DNA of 60,712 bases, from NCBI RefSeq assembly GCF_026013475.1, contig NZ_JAPDPH010000013.1, positions 1 through 60,712 on the forward strand, in the 5' to 3' direction. Positions 17,402-25,033 of this stretch are shown here, in pieces. The stretch comes from Micromonospora yasonensis. Its GTDB lineage: Bacteria; Actinomycetota; Actinomycetes; Mycobacteriales; Micromonosporaceae. The translations under genes were made by a program, and so were the position numbers. The notes under the pieces were generated by a model, which searched no databases, had not been told where the DNA came from, and saw only the letters and a program-made list of their open reading frames with translations. How positions within the stretch are numbered: position 1 is the stretch's first letter; every line of letters starts with the position of its first letter.

Positions 17402-18883
17402 GTGCGCACCGTGAACGGACGTACCGACCGGGTGGTGGTCGTCGGCGCCGGCCTGGGCGGGCTGGCCTGTGCGCTACACCTGGCCGGCAGCGGCCGGCAG
17501 GTGACCATCCTGGAACGCGAGCCGGTGCCGGGCGGGCGCGCCGGCCGGCTCAGCGTCGACGGCTACGAGTTCGACACCGGCCCGACCGTGCTCACCATGC
17601 CCGACCTGATCGCCGAGGCGCTCGGCGCGGTCGGCGAGGAGTTGACCGACTGGCTCGACCTGACCCCGCTCGACCCGGCCTACCGGGCGTACTACCCGGA
17701 CGGGTCGACCCTCGACGTCATCACCGACACCGCCCGGATGGCCGCCGAGATCGCCCGGGTCTGCGGCCCCCGCGAGGCCGACGGCTACCTCCGCTTCGTC
17801 GACTACGCACGGAACCTGTGGCGGTGGGAACGGGCCGACTTCATCGAGCGCAACCTGGACGCGCCGACCGACCTGCTCACCGGCAACCTGCTCAAGCTGC
17901 TCGGCAACGGGGCGTTCCGCCGGCTCCAAACGAAGATCAACCAGTTCTTCCGCGACCCGCGTACCCAGCGGATCTTCTCCTTCCAGGCGATGTACGCGGG
18001 CCTCGCCCCCCACGACGCGCTGGCCATCTACGCGGTCATCGCGTACCTCGACTCGGTGGCCGGGGTGTGCTTCCCGCGCGGCGGCATCCACGCGGTCTCC
18101 CGGGCGATGGCCGGCGCGGCGGAGAAGCACGGCGTGCAGATCCGGTACGGGACCACGGTGAGCCGGGTGGAGACCGCGCACGGCCGGGCGACCGGCGTGC
18201 TGACCACCGACGGTGAACTCGTTCCCGCCGACGTCGTGGTGCTCAACCCCGACCTGCCGGTCGCCTACCGGGACCTGCTGCCCCCCGGTCGACGGCGGAA
18301 GCTCACCTACTCGCCCTCCTGCGTGGTGCTGCACGTCGGCTCCACGCAGGGCTATGACAAGATCGCCCACCACAACATCCACTTCGGACGCTCCTGGAAG
18401 GGCACGTTCGACGAGGTGATCCGGCGAGGCGAGCTGATGACCGACCCGTCGCTGCTGGTGACGAACCCGAGCCGGACGGACCCGTCGGTGGCCCCGACCG
18501 GTCGGCACACCTACTACGTGCTCGCCCCGGTGCCGAACCTCGACCGCGCCCCGTTCGACTGGCGCGGCGACCTGACCCGCCGCTACGCCGACCGGCTCGT
18601 CGGCACGCTGGAGGAGCGGGGCTACGTCGGCTTCGGCGCCGGCATCGAGGTGCTGCGCGCGGTCACCCCGGCCGACTGGGCCGAGCAGGGCATGGCCGCC
18701 GGCACACCGTTCGCCGCCGCGCACAGCTTCTTCCAGACCGGCCCGTTCCGCCCGGCCAACCTGCACCGGACGCTCGGCAACGTGGTCTTCGTCGGCTCCG
18801 GCACCCAACCCGGCGTCGGTGTGCCGATGGTATTGATCAGCGGCAAGCTCGCCGCGTCGAGGATCACGGGGAGCGCGTCATGA
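17402..18883 (+). CDS. crtI: Phytoene desaturase
   Basis: 493 residues from GTG 17402 (GGGAGGTGG upstream). Rossmann FAD motif VVVGAGLGGLACALHLAG at the N-terminus, the CrtI signature FDTGPTVLTMPDL and the C-terminal flavin motif VVFVGSGTQPGVGVPMVLISGKL. It introduces double bonds into phytoene, giving neurosporene or lycopene. ATGA overlap with idi. No lycopene cyclase lies nearby, so the final pigment cannot be inferred from this window. Confidence 0.93.
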   Translation: MRTVNGRTDRVVVVGAGLGGLACALHLAGSGRQVTILEREPVPGGRAGRLSVDGYEFDTGPTVLTMPDLIAEALGAVGEELTDWLDLTPLDPAYRAYYPDGSTLDVITDTARMAAEIARVCGPREADGYLRFVDYARNLWRWERADFIERNLDAPTDLLTGNLLKLLGNGAFRRLQTKINQFFRDPRTQRIFSFQAMYAGLAPHDALAIYAVIAYLDSVAGVCFPRGGIHAVSRAMAGAAEKHGVQIRYGTTVSRVETAHGRATGVLTTDGELVPADVVVLNPDLPVAYRDLLPPGRRRKLTYSPSCVVLHVGSTQGYDKIAHHNIHFGRSWKGTFDEVIRRGELMTDPSLLVTNPSRTDPSVAPTGRHTYYVLAPVPNLDRAPFDWRGDLTRRYADRLVGTLEERGYVGFGAGIEVLRAVTPADWAEQGMAAGTPFAAAHSFFQTGPFRPANLHRTLGNVVFVGSGTQPGVGVPMVLISGKLAASRITGSAS

Positions 18884-19491
18884 CGGCCCGCGAAGGTCAC
18901 CTGGTCGAATTGGTCGACGACACCGGGCACGCGCTCGGCGAGGCCACGGTGGCCGCCGCGCACCAGCCACCCGGCCGGCTGCACCGGGCGTTCTCGGTGC
19001 TGCTGGTCGGCCCCGACGGGCGGGTCCTGCTCCAGCAGCGGGCGGCCGCGAAGACCCGCTTCCCGCTGCGCTGGGCCAACTCCTGCTGCGGTCACCCGCT
19101 GCCCGGCCAGTCGCTGGTCGAGGCCGCCAACCGCCGTCTCGCCGAGGAACTCGGCGCCGGTCCGGTCGACCTCACCGAGGTCGGGGTGTACGTCTACTAC
19201 GCCGAGGACCCGGCCACCGGCCGGGTCGAGTTCGAGTACGACCACGTGCTCCGCGCCGACGTGCCCGCCGACCTGTCCACCCGGCCGGACCCCGACGAGG
19301 TGGCCGCCCTGCGCTGGGCCGACCCGCACGACGTCGAGGCCGACCTCGACGCCGATCCCCGCACGTACGCGCCGTGGCTGGGCGGGGTGGTGAACCGGCT
19401 GCTGCGGCCGGCGCCGCCCGCCGCCGCGTCCCCCGCCGTCCCGTCCGGCACGGCGGCCGATGAGGCACCGGAGCGGTCGGGTGGCCGATGA
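18880..19491 (+). CDS. idi: Isopentenyl-diphosphate isomerase, type I
   Basis: 203 residues. Nudix-fold Idi with the catalytic Cys in WANSCCGHPLPGQ (about 65-77) and the Glu-rich ANRRLAEELG, and the later EYDHVL metal-binding region. Interconverts isopentenyl and dimethylallyl diphosphate, feeding CrtE. Start overlaps the crtI stop (ATGA). A Pro/Ala-rich tail of about 30 residues is dispensable-looking and overlaps the next gene. Confidence 0.92.
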   Translation: MTAREGHLVELVDDTGHALGEATVAAAHQPPGRLHRAFSVLLVGPDGRVLLQQRAAAKTRFPLRWANSCCGHPLPGQSLVEAANRRLAEELGAGPVDLTEVGVYVYYAEDPATGRVEFEYDHVLRADVPADLSTRPDPDEVAALRWADPHDVEADLDADPRTYAPWLGGVVNRLLRPAPPAAASPAVPSGTAADEAPERSGGR

Positions 19492-20476
19492 GGCGCTGAG
19501 CGCGGGAGCCGTCGCGCGCCGGCTGGGGGTCGCCGTCACCACCCTGCGCACCTGGCACCAGCGCTACGGTCTCGGCCCCAGTGAGCACATACCCGGGCAG
19601 CACCGGCGCTACACGCCGGCCGACCTCGCGCGCCTGGAGATCATGCGCCGGCTCACCGCGGACGGGGTGACCCCGGCCGAGGCGGCCCGCTGGGCCCGGC
19701 ACGTGCCCGCCGCCGGCCCACCCGACCTGGGTGCGGCGCTCCGGCGACAACTCCGGCTCGACGTGTCTGACACCACACGGCGGCCGGAAGCCGGCGGCCT
19801 CGCCGGCACCCGGGACGGCGGCGGTACGACCATCCCGGTGGGCCGGGCCGGGCCGGTCGCCCGCGGACTGGCCCGGGCCGCCATGCGGCTGGACTCGGTG
19901 GCCGTCGGCGAGACGATCGCGCACGCCCTCGCCGCCGACGGCGTGGTCGCCACCTGGGACGGGCTGCTCCGGCCGGTGCTCGCCGGCATCGGCGAGCGGC
20001 ACGCCGCAACCGCCGGGCTGATCGAGGTGGAGCACCTGATGTCCCGGTGCGTCTCGGAGGCGCTCACCGCAGTGGCCCGGGCCCACCCGACCACCGGGCC
20101 GGGGCGCATCCTGCTCGCCTGCGCCGACGAGGAGCAGCACACGCTGCCGCTGGAGGCGCTGGCCGCCGGCCTCGCCGAGGCCGGGGTGGGTTACCGGATG
20201 CTGGGCGCGCGGGTGCCGGTGGCGGCACTCGTCGAGGCGGTCGCCCGGACCGGCCCGGCCGCCGTCGTGCTCTGGTCGCACACCGAGGCCACCGCTGAGC
20301 CGTACCAGCTCGCCGCACTGCTCACCGCCCCACGGCGACCGCTGCTGGTGCTCGCCGCCGGGCCCGGCTGGCGGGCCGACGCGCTGCCCGCCGGGGTGGT
20401 CCGCCCGGTGGATCTGACCGAGGCGATCGCGCTGGCCCTCACCGTTCGCGACTCCCTGGACGCGGCGGCGGGCTGA
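19460..20476 (+). CDS. litR: MerR-family B12-binding regulator (LitR/CarH type)
   Basis: 338 residues; GTG 19481 with GGAG upstream is an alternative start. MerR helix-turn-helix at about 13-75 (GAVARRLGVAVTTLRTWHQRYG), then a helical bundle and a B12-binding Rossmann domain with ADEEQHTLPLEALAAGL, where the His is the expected cobalamin ligand. Light-sensing CarH/LitR proteins use adenosylcobalamin and repress carotenoid genes in the dark; the location after idi fits. Where CarH has W-x9-E-H, this protein has H-AATAGLIEV-EH, so the Trp that caps the adenosyl group is His. Whether it is still light-responsive is open. Confidence 0.85.
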   Translation: MRHRSGRVADEALSAGAVARRLGVAVTTLRTWHQRYGLGPSEHIPGQHRRYTPADLARLEIMRRLTADGVTPAEAARWARHVPAAGPPDLGAALRRQLRLDVSDTTRRPEAGGLAGTRDGGGTTIPVGRAGPVARGLARAAMRLDSVAVGETIAHALAADGVVATWDGLLRPVLAGIGERHAATAGLIEVEHLMSRCVSEALTAVARAHPTTGPGRILLACADEEQHTLPLEALAAGLAEAGVGYRMLGARVPVAALVEAVARTGPAAVVLWSHTEATAEPYQLAALLTAPRRPLLVLAAGPGWRADALPAGVVRPVDLTEAIALALTVRDSLDAAAG

Positions 20477-20553
20477 CCGCCCCTCCCGGATCGGCGCTTC
20501 GTCCACTACCGTCGGAAAGTCCGCATACCCCGACCCCTCTGCGGGAGCCAACG

Positions 20554-21339
20554 ATGCGTCCACGTGCCGTGCTGGCGCTCGCCGTCGGCCTGGTCCTGCT
20601 CCTGGCCGGCTGCGGCGAACCTGGCAAGACCCCGTCCCGGGCCGGTGCCCCGCCCGCCGCCTCGGCCACCCCGAAGCCGAAGCCCACGCCCACGCCCCGG
20701 CCCAGCCGCACCCCGCCGAAGCCGCAGCTGCGCCCGCTGCCTAAGAACCTGCCCGCCGGGCTGCACCGGCACAGCGGAGACCAGGGGGTGGCGCTCACCT
20801 TCGACGACGGTCCGAACCCGCGCTGGACGCCACAGATCCTCGACCAGCTCCGGGCGGCCCACGTCACCGCGACGTTCTGCCTGGTGGGCAAGGAGGCCCG
20901 GCGCTATCCGCAGCTGGTGGCGCGGATCGTCCGGGAGGGCCACCAGCTGTGCAACCACAGCTGGCGGCACGACATGGACCTGGGCCGGCGCCCGGTGGCG
21001 CAGATCCGCGCCGACCTGGTGCGCACCAACCAGGCGATCCGGGCCGCCGTACCGAAGGCCAAGATCAGCTGGTTCCGTCAGCCCGGCGGCCGGTGGACCC
21101 CCGAGGAGGTGGCGGTGGCGGGCCAACTCGGCATGCGCCCGCTGCACTGGAGCGTCGACCCGCAGGACTGGGACCGCCCGCCGGCGAAGACGATCATCAA
21201 GCGGGTGGAGTCGGCGGCCCGCCCCGGCTCGGTCGTGCTGATGCACGACGCGGGAGGCGACCGGAGCCAGACAGTGGCCGCCTGCCGGACCCTGATTCCC
21301 GACCTCCGGCGGCGGTACGGGATCTCCAGGCTCCGGTGA
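20554..21339 (+). CDS. Polysaccharide deacetylase lipoprotein (CE4)
   Basis: 261 residues. Lipoprotein signal with lipobox LLAGC (Cys about 22), a Pro/Lys/Thr-rich wall-spanning linker to about residue 65, then a NodB-type deacetylase domain: TFDDGPNP, NHSWRHDMDL (metal His pair), RQPGG, and the late LMHDAGG. Acts outside the membrane on cell-wall or capsular N-acetyl sugars. Stands alone, with no visible partner. Confidence 0.9.
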   Translation: MRPRAVLALAVGLVLLLAGCGEPGKTPSRAGAPPAASATPKPKPTPTPRPSRTPPKPQLRPLPKNLPAGLHRHSGDQGVALTFDDGPNPRWTPQILDQLRAAHVTATFCLVGKEARRYPQLVARIVREGHQLCNHSWRHDMDLGRRPVAQIRADLVRTNQAIRAAVPKAKISWFRQPGGRWTPEEVAVAGQLGMRPLHWSVDPQDWDRPPAKTIIKRVESAARPGSVVLMHDAGGDRSQTVAACRTLIPDLRRRYGISRLR

Positions 21340-21405
21340 CACCCCCCTCTGAGCTGCAATTTCGTCCGCTGGTGTGCCGGTAGCCATACCGGTTTGGTCG
21401 CCCGG

Positions 21406-21435
21406 GGAGGCATGACATATGCTTCTCATGCCTCC
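21406..21435. promoter_or_regulatory. Palindrome upstream of tRNA cluster
   Basis: GGAGGCATGA (21406-21415) and TCATGCCTCC (21426-21435) form a perfect 10-bp inverted repeat around a 10-base loop. A TTGGTC / TATGCT pair with 18-bp spacing (21394-21423) overlaps it, which would fit a tRNA promoter. It could equally be the deacetylase terminator. Confidence 0.4.
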
Positions 21436-21495
21436 GGCGGGGCCGGATGGGAGCAAGTCCGCTTGAAGTTGCGAGTGTGCAATGATGGCGGGGCC

Positions 21496-21568
21496 GCCCT
21501 CATCGTCTAGCGGCCCAGGACGCCGCCCTTTCAAGGCGGTAGCACGGGTTCGAATCCCGTTGGGGGCA
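21496..21568 (+). tRNA. tRNA-Glu (UUC)
   Basis: 73 nt. Acceptor GCCCTCA pairs with TGGGGGC, anticodon stem CCGCC/GGCGG around loop CTTTCAA (anticodon TTC), and GGTTCGAATCC T arm. CCA is not encoded. Confidence 0.97.
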
Positions 21569-21601
21569 CGGTCCGGCTCAGACCGGATGCAACACCAGCT
21601 A

Positions 21602-21675
21602 GGTCCTGTGGAGCAGTCGGAGTGCTCGCCGCCCTGTCAAGGCGGAGGTCGCGGGTTCAAGTCCCGTCAGGACCG
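21602..21675 (+). tRNA. tRNA-Asp (GUC)
   Basis: 74 nt. Acceptor GGTCCTG/CAGGACC, anticodon loop CTGTCAA with GTC, T loop TTCAAGT. Follows tRNA-Glu by 33 nt, probably one transcript. Confidence 0.97.
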
Positions 21676-21750
21676 CAAGCGCTGACGCCGCGCCCCGCAT
21701 GCGCGGCGTTCTGCGTATCGGCCTGTGCGGTAGCATGAGCCGAGCACCAC

Positions 21751-21824
21751 GGCCAGGTAGCTCAGTTGGTACGAGCGTCCGACTGAAAATCGGAAGGTCG
21801 GCGGTTCGACCCCGCCCCTGGCCA
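21751..21824 (+). tRNA. tRNA-Phe (GAA), integration target
   Basis: 74 nt. Acceptor GGCCAGG/CCTGGCC, anticodon loop CTGAAAA (GAA), T loop TTCGACC. Its 3' part from the anticodon loop on is repeated at 24770-24811, marking it as the attachment site of the element that follows. The gene itself is intact. Confidence 0.97.
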
Positions 21825-21845
21825 CATAGCCTTTCGCCGGGCTAC
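21783..21845. repeat. attL: 63-bp direct repeat
   Basis: Runs from the anticodon loop of tRNA-Phe through its end to CATAGCC and a GGGCTAC tail. Identical to 24770-24832. Confidence 0.93.
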
Positions 21846-21847
21846 AG

Positions 21848-21881
21848 GAACGCCGACCAGCGGAAACGCCGGTCGGCGTTC
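21848..21881 (+). terminator. tRNA-Phe terminator hairpin
   Basis: Stem GAACGCCGACC / GGTCGGCGTTC around a 12-base loop, then CTGCTTTG. A second version with paired base changes (GAGCGCCGACC / GGTCGGCGCTC) follows attR at 24835-24868. Confidence 0.8.
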
Positions 21882-21954
21882 TGCTTTGCGCCCCCAGATG
21901 CCACGTGTCCGGTCTGACCCTCGTTGACCCCGGAATCCCACTGGTCGCCGCTCC

Positions 21955-21980
21955 TTGTTGCACGTGGATTGCACGACGGA
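21955..21980. other. Possible integrase arm-type site, left
   Basis: Two TTGCACG heptamers 11 bp apart (21958 and 21969), the second continuing as TTGCACGACGG. A similar pair lies just inside the right end (TTGCATG at 24710, TTGCACGACGG at 24722). Placement inside both ends fits integrase arm sites. Confidence 0.45.
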
Positions 21981-22024
21981 GCGCGCCGGGGGTGGGGAGC
22001 CAAACCGTCATGCTGTGGCTCGCC

Positions 22025-22498
22025 TCACATGAGCCCTTCGCCGCGCTGTTGCAGCCACTCGGTCAAGGCCACCGCTACGGCGTCCATCTGGCCGGCGCTG
22101 ATCGCCTGGCCGTCCGGCTGTCCCAGAAACCCGAACACGTTCGGTCCGCGTCGGTCGGCTGGCAGATCAGCCGGCCGTGGGATCACGTGGAAGTGGACGT
22201 GACCAAAGCCCTCTGCCTCCGCGAACTGCACGACGTACGTTTTCGCGCAGCCCGTCACGGCTTGCAGCGCTCGCGACAGGCGGACCTGCCAGTAGCCCAA
22301 CCCGGCGGCTTCGACATCAGTCAGGTCAGCGATTGTGAGCACGTGACGGTGCGGAACGAGCACGAGCCAGCCTGGCAGCCCGGTACCTACTGCGTGCGCC
22401 GCACGCCAGTGCTCATCGGCCGCAATCCGCTCCCGCGGTGGCAGCTCGTCAAACCGGGCGGTGTTCTCACAGGTGAAGCATCCTGGCTTGATCACCAT
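22025..22498 (-). CDS. HIT-family (histidine triad) hydrolase
   Basis: 157 residues from ATG 22498, chosen because homology begins there although the frame extends further. CFTC near the N-terminus may bind zinc; the triad FGHVHFHVIPR (about 107-117) is complete. HIT proteins hydrolyse or transfer nucleoside phosphates (for example AMP-lysine, Ap4A). Carried by the integrative element as cargo, pointing toward attL; target substrate unknown. Confidence 0.85.
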   Translation of the reverse strand: MVIKPGCFTCENTARFDELPPRERIAADEHWRAAHAVGTGLPGWLVLVPHRHVLTIADLTDVEAAGLGYWQVRLSRALQAVTGCAKTYVVQFAEAEGFGHVHFHVIPRPADLPADRRGPNVFGFLGQPDGQAISAGQMDAVAVALTEWLQQRGEGLM

Positions 22499-22953
22499 CG
22501 GGGCAGTAGACCTCTTGCCGTCCCTTTCTTCAACCCCGCCGTTAGCGGATCTCCTCGTCGGGCATCGGCCTGGACGGGCCTTGGGGTTAGAAGAAGATCG
22601 CGGATGACTGGTCAGGCCATCGCGCCCCTGTTCAGCCTGTCCTTGGGTGTCGGGCGTCGTCGGCCACTGCCGCTCTCCTTGGCTGTACGGATGGCTGTAC
22701 GACCGGCCGGCGCTGACCACCTCATCCGTAGATTCCCAAGAGCATGCCAAGGCCGTCCGATGCCGTCCGCCTGGTCCTGGTCCTCAAGCGCTCGGCAACT
22801 CGATAGGTCCCGTCCCGTCCGGTCCAGTCCGCCCCGGTGGCTCCCACGCGTGGCTCCCAGACACCGAGATCATGCGATGCCTCAAGCGCTACATCGCCCG
22901 CGACGCGTTCCGCCTGCTCGCATCGCGACCCATGAACCAGGCATCCTTTTCTG
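22499..22953. other. Intergenic stretch inside the element
   Basis: About 455 bp between the HIT gene and the next small gene. I see no convincing coding sequence on either strand; codon-position GC bias is weak and short frames here lack ribosome sites. Probably includes the HIT promoter and decayed element DNA. Confidence 0.4.
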
Positions 22954-23268
22954 GTGCCACCGCTACTAACTGACGACGAGTACAAGGCAACGATGGGACC
23001 CCACCCCACAAGAGTGGGTCCGGACCAGGTACCCCCCTTCGACTTCTGGCCCTACTTCGACTCCATCCCCCAAGGCGACTTCAACGGGCACGACTTCTCC
23101 CAAGGCCGGGTCACCCACGCTTGGCAGATGCCGGACGGGGCGCACCAACACGTCCTCATCGCCTGCGAGACACCCAACGTGTTCCTGGTCCTCGTGCTCG
23201 ACCTACATGCCTCCTCGGTCCTCGGCCACCACCTACTCGACCTCAACCGGCTCTACGGACTCCCCTGA
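22954..23268 (+). CDS. Small hypothetical protein
   Basis: 104 residues from GTG 22954 (ATG 22993 possible). Pro/Asp-rich start, then FDFWPYFDSIP and a repeatedly hydrophobic C-terminal half (VFLVLVLDLHASSVLGHHLL). Codon use is like a real gene. I do not recognise the family; small proteins of this type occur as cargo in actinomycete integrative elements, but that is inference. Confidence 0.5.
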   Translation: MPPLLTDDEYKATMGPHPTRVGPDQVPPFDFWPYFDSIPQGDFNGHDFSQGRVTHAWQMPDGAHQHVLIACETPNVFLVLVLDLHASSVLGHHLLDLNRLYGLP

Positions 23269-23310
23269 GCCGGGCAGCCTTCCCGCTTGACCAGCACGGC
23301 GGGCCTCAGA

Positions 23311-23459
23311 GCCATCTCCGCCGTGAGTCCCACACACCGTGGAGTAGGCCAGGGGCCAGGGGCCAGGGTGACAAGGTGGAGCGCCCTACCGGACGAACGA
23401 CCTTGGCACCCTGGCCCCTGGTCTGCTCGGCTCTGCCTGGGACTCATGGTGGAGATGGC
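23311..23459. repeat. Long nested inverted repeat
   Basis: Outer arms 23311-23332 and 23438-23459 (22 bp; both mismatches would be G-U pairs in RNA) enclose inner arms 23356-23376 and 23401-23421 (21 bp, one mismatch, core CCAGGGGCCAGGGTG). The result is a two-stem cruciform or RNA about 149 nt long in the gene-poor middle of the element. No rRNA/tRNA or known riboswitch recognised. Confidence 0.85.
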
Positions 23460-23638
23460 GACCCGCGCAACCACCGACTACCGCACCGTCCGGACGGGCT
23501 TCCCCGTCTCTGTCGAAGATCCCTGCCCGGAGGGCAAACAGCTCTTGCCGTCCGCCAGCGTGGCCGGCTGGCCCGGCCGATGCCGGCCGGAGGTCGCCAG
23601 CAGGCCGGGGCCGGGCCGGCGCGGCCCGCTTTGCGGGC

Positions 23639-23983
23639 CGCCTTGATGAGTACGCGGGCAAAGGCCGACTGTTCGTCAGCCGCGACGGGTCGCCGCTGCG
23701 GAGGGACAGCTTGTATCAGGCGTTCGTCCGGGCGCGGAAGCAGGTGGGTCTGGATGGCCTGACCTTCCACGACCTGCGGCACACCGGGCAGACCCTCGCC
23801 GCACAGACTGGCGCGACCCTCGCTGACCTGATGAAGCGGTTGGGTCACTCGTCCATGGCGGCTGCTCGTCGCTACCTGCATGCCGTGAACGGACGCGACC
23901 GGGAGATAGCCAAAGCCCTGTCCGAGCTCGCCGCGCACGGGGATGTCGCACGGCTGCCCCGACACATCACGATGCGGAGCTAG
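23639..23983 (+). pseudogene. Truncated tyrosine integrase (C-terminal part)
   Basis: About 115 residues in frame, beginning near RLDEYAGKGRLFVSRDG with no plausible start codon apart from a TTG at 23711. The catalytic C-terminal half is present: HDLRHTGQT (His and second Arg), LGHSS (His) and RRYLHA (Tyr nucleophile). The arm-binding domain, the core-binding domain and the first catalytic Arg are missing. A 5'-deleted integrase of the element; seven bases separate it from the next gene. Confidence 0.85.
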
Positions 23984-23989
23984 TGAGCC

Positions 23990-24709
23990 GTGCCCCATGA
24001 CAACGCGACCCAGCCACCCACCAACCAAGCGGCGACCTCATCGTCGTCCAAGGCTCGGCCCTACGCTGGGCCAATGCAGCCGATCAACTGGCATGAGATC
24101 CGGGAACGGGTCCTCCGGATGACGCCGTCGGTGGAGCAGATGTGGCGGGATCTTGAACCAACATTGACGTCAGGAGAGTTGGACGATCTGCAGCAGCAGA
24201 TTGGTGCCGAGCTGCCTAACGATTACCAGCAGTTCCTCCTTCATGTCGGACGCGGTGGGCCTGGACCGTCTTACGGGATCACTCCCGTAGGCAAGGTTGA
24301 GGGTCGATGGGCATGGCGCGGCGAGGGATACGAACACCGGCCGGTCAACCTGGCCGACCCCTTCCCGCTGCGCACCTCCGACTGGCGTGTGCAGGCAGAG
24401 CTGGAAGCGGCCTATCCCGACTGGTTCGCGTTCGCGACACAGGCCAACTACGAAGCTGCGGTGCAGACGTGGCATGACCGGCACGACAGCATCGTGTTCG
24501 ACCCCCGGCGCACATACGGTGCGATCCCGATCTGCGAAGAAGGCTGCGGCCTGCGGGCATTGCTCATCGTCACTGGCCCCGAACGTGGCCACATCTGGCT
24601 CGACCATCGCGCCGACGGTCGCGGCTTGACGCCGGCCTGGCTGCCACACCATCCCCGTATCACTTTCGCCCAGTGGTACCGCGACTGGATCGAGAGGCAG
24701 AGCACCTAG
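23990..24709 (+). CDS. SMI1/KNR4 family protein
   Basis: 239 residues from GTG 23990 with GGAG upstream; ATG 24074 is an alternative giving 211 residues. The SMI1/KNR4 fold shows in SGELDDLQQQIGAELPNDYQQFLLHVGRGGPG and in the later IWLDHRADGRGLTP. In bacteria this family contains immunity proteins of polymorphic toxins and nucleic-acid related regulators. No toxin gene is adjacent, so it may be an orphan immunity protein carried by the element. Confidence 0.8.
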   Translation: MPHDNATQPPTNQAATSSSSKARPYAGPMQPINWHEIRERVLRMTPSVEQMWRDLEPTLTSGELDDLQQQIGAELPNDYQQFLLHVGRGGPGPSYGITPVGKVEGRWAWRGEGYEHRPVNLADPFPLRTSDWRVQAELEAAYPDWFAFATQANYEAAVQTWHDRHDSIVFDPRRTYGAIPICEEGCGLRALLIVTGPERGHIWLDHRADGRGLTPAWLPHHPRITFAQWYRDWIERQST

Positions 24710-24769
24710 TTGCATGGGCCGTTGCACGACGGGGTGCGGCGGCTGTCTGACCTGCGGAAATGCGGGTGC
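24710..24769. other. Right inner end of the element
   Basis: Contains TTGCATG (24710) and TTGCACGACGG (24722), mirror of the pair next to attL, then short GC-rich sequence to attR. Confidence 0.4.
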
Positions 24770-24832
24770 CTGAAAATCGGAAGGTCGGCGGTTCGACCCC
24801 GCCCCTGGCCACATAGCCTTTCGCCGGGCTAC
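24770..24832. repeat. attR: 63-bp direct repeat
   Basis: Copy of the tRNA-Phe 3' end from the anticodon loop, identical to 21783-21845, followed by a terminator-like hairpin (24835-24868) with a compensated base pair relative to the attL side. Confidence 0.93.
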
Positions 24833-25033
24833 CAGAGCGCCGACCAGCGGAAACGCCGGTCGGCGCTCTGCGTTGTGCCGGAACGGGTGTCTCCCGTCTT
24901 GGCGCGAAGACCGGGTCGGCCGGCCACGGCGCCGAGGCCCGCAGAGCCGGCGACGAACAGTGTCGGGAGCACGTCGGAGAGCGAGCACGCGCGAAGCTGC
25001 GCAGCCGGGCATCAGCCGGTATGGTCCGGGCCT

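Larger units (their letters stand above)
21783..24832. mobile_element. Decayed integrative element in tRNA-Phe
   Basis: A 63-bp perfect direct repeat (21783-21845 and 24770-24832) containing the 3' end of tRNA-Phe bounds about 3 kb. Inside are the C-terminal part of a tyrosine integrase, a HIT protein, a small hypothetical gene, an SMI1/KNR4 protein and a long inverted repeat, but no replication, transfer or excisionase genes. The structure matches the remains of an actinomycete integrative element (AICE type) that can no longer excise by itself. Confidence 0.85.

Noticed and set aside
23287..23646. Open frames across the long inverted repeat
   Set aside because: They run through the palindrome in several phases, lack ribosome sites and show no family features.
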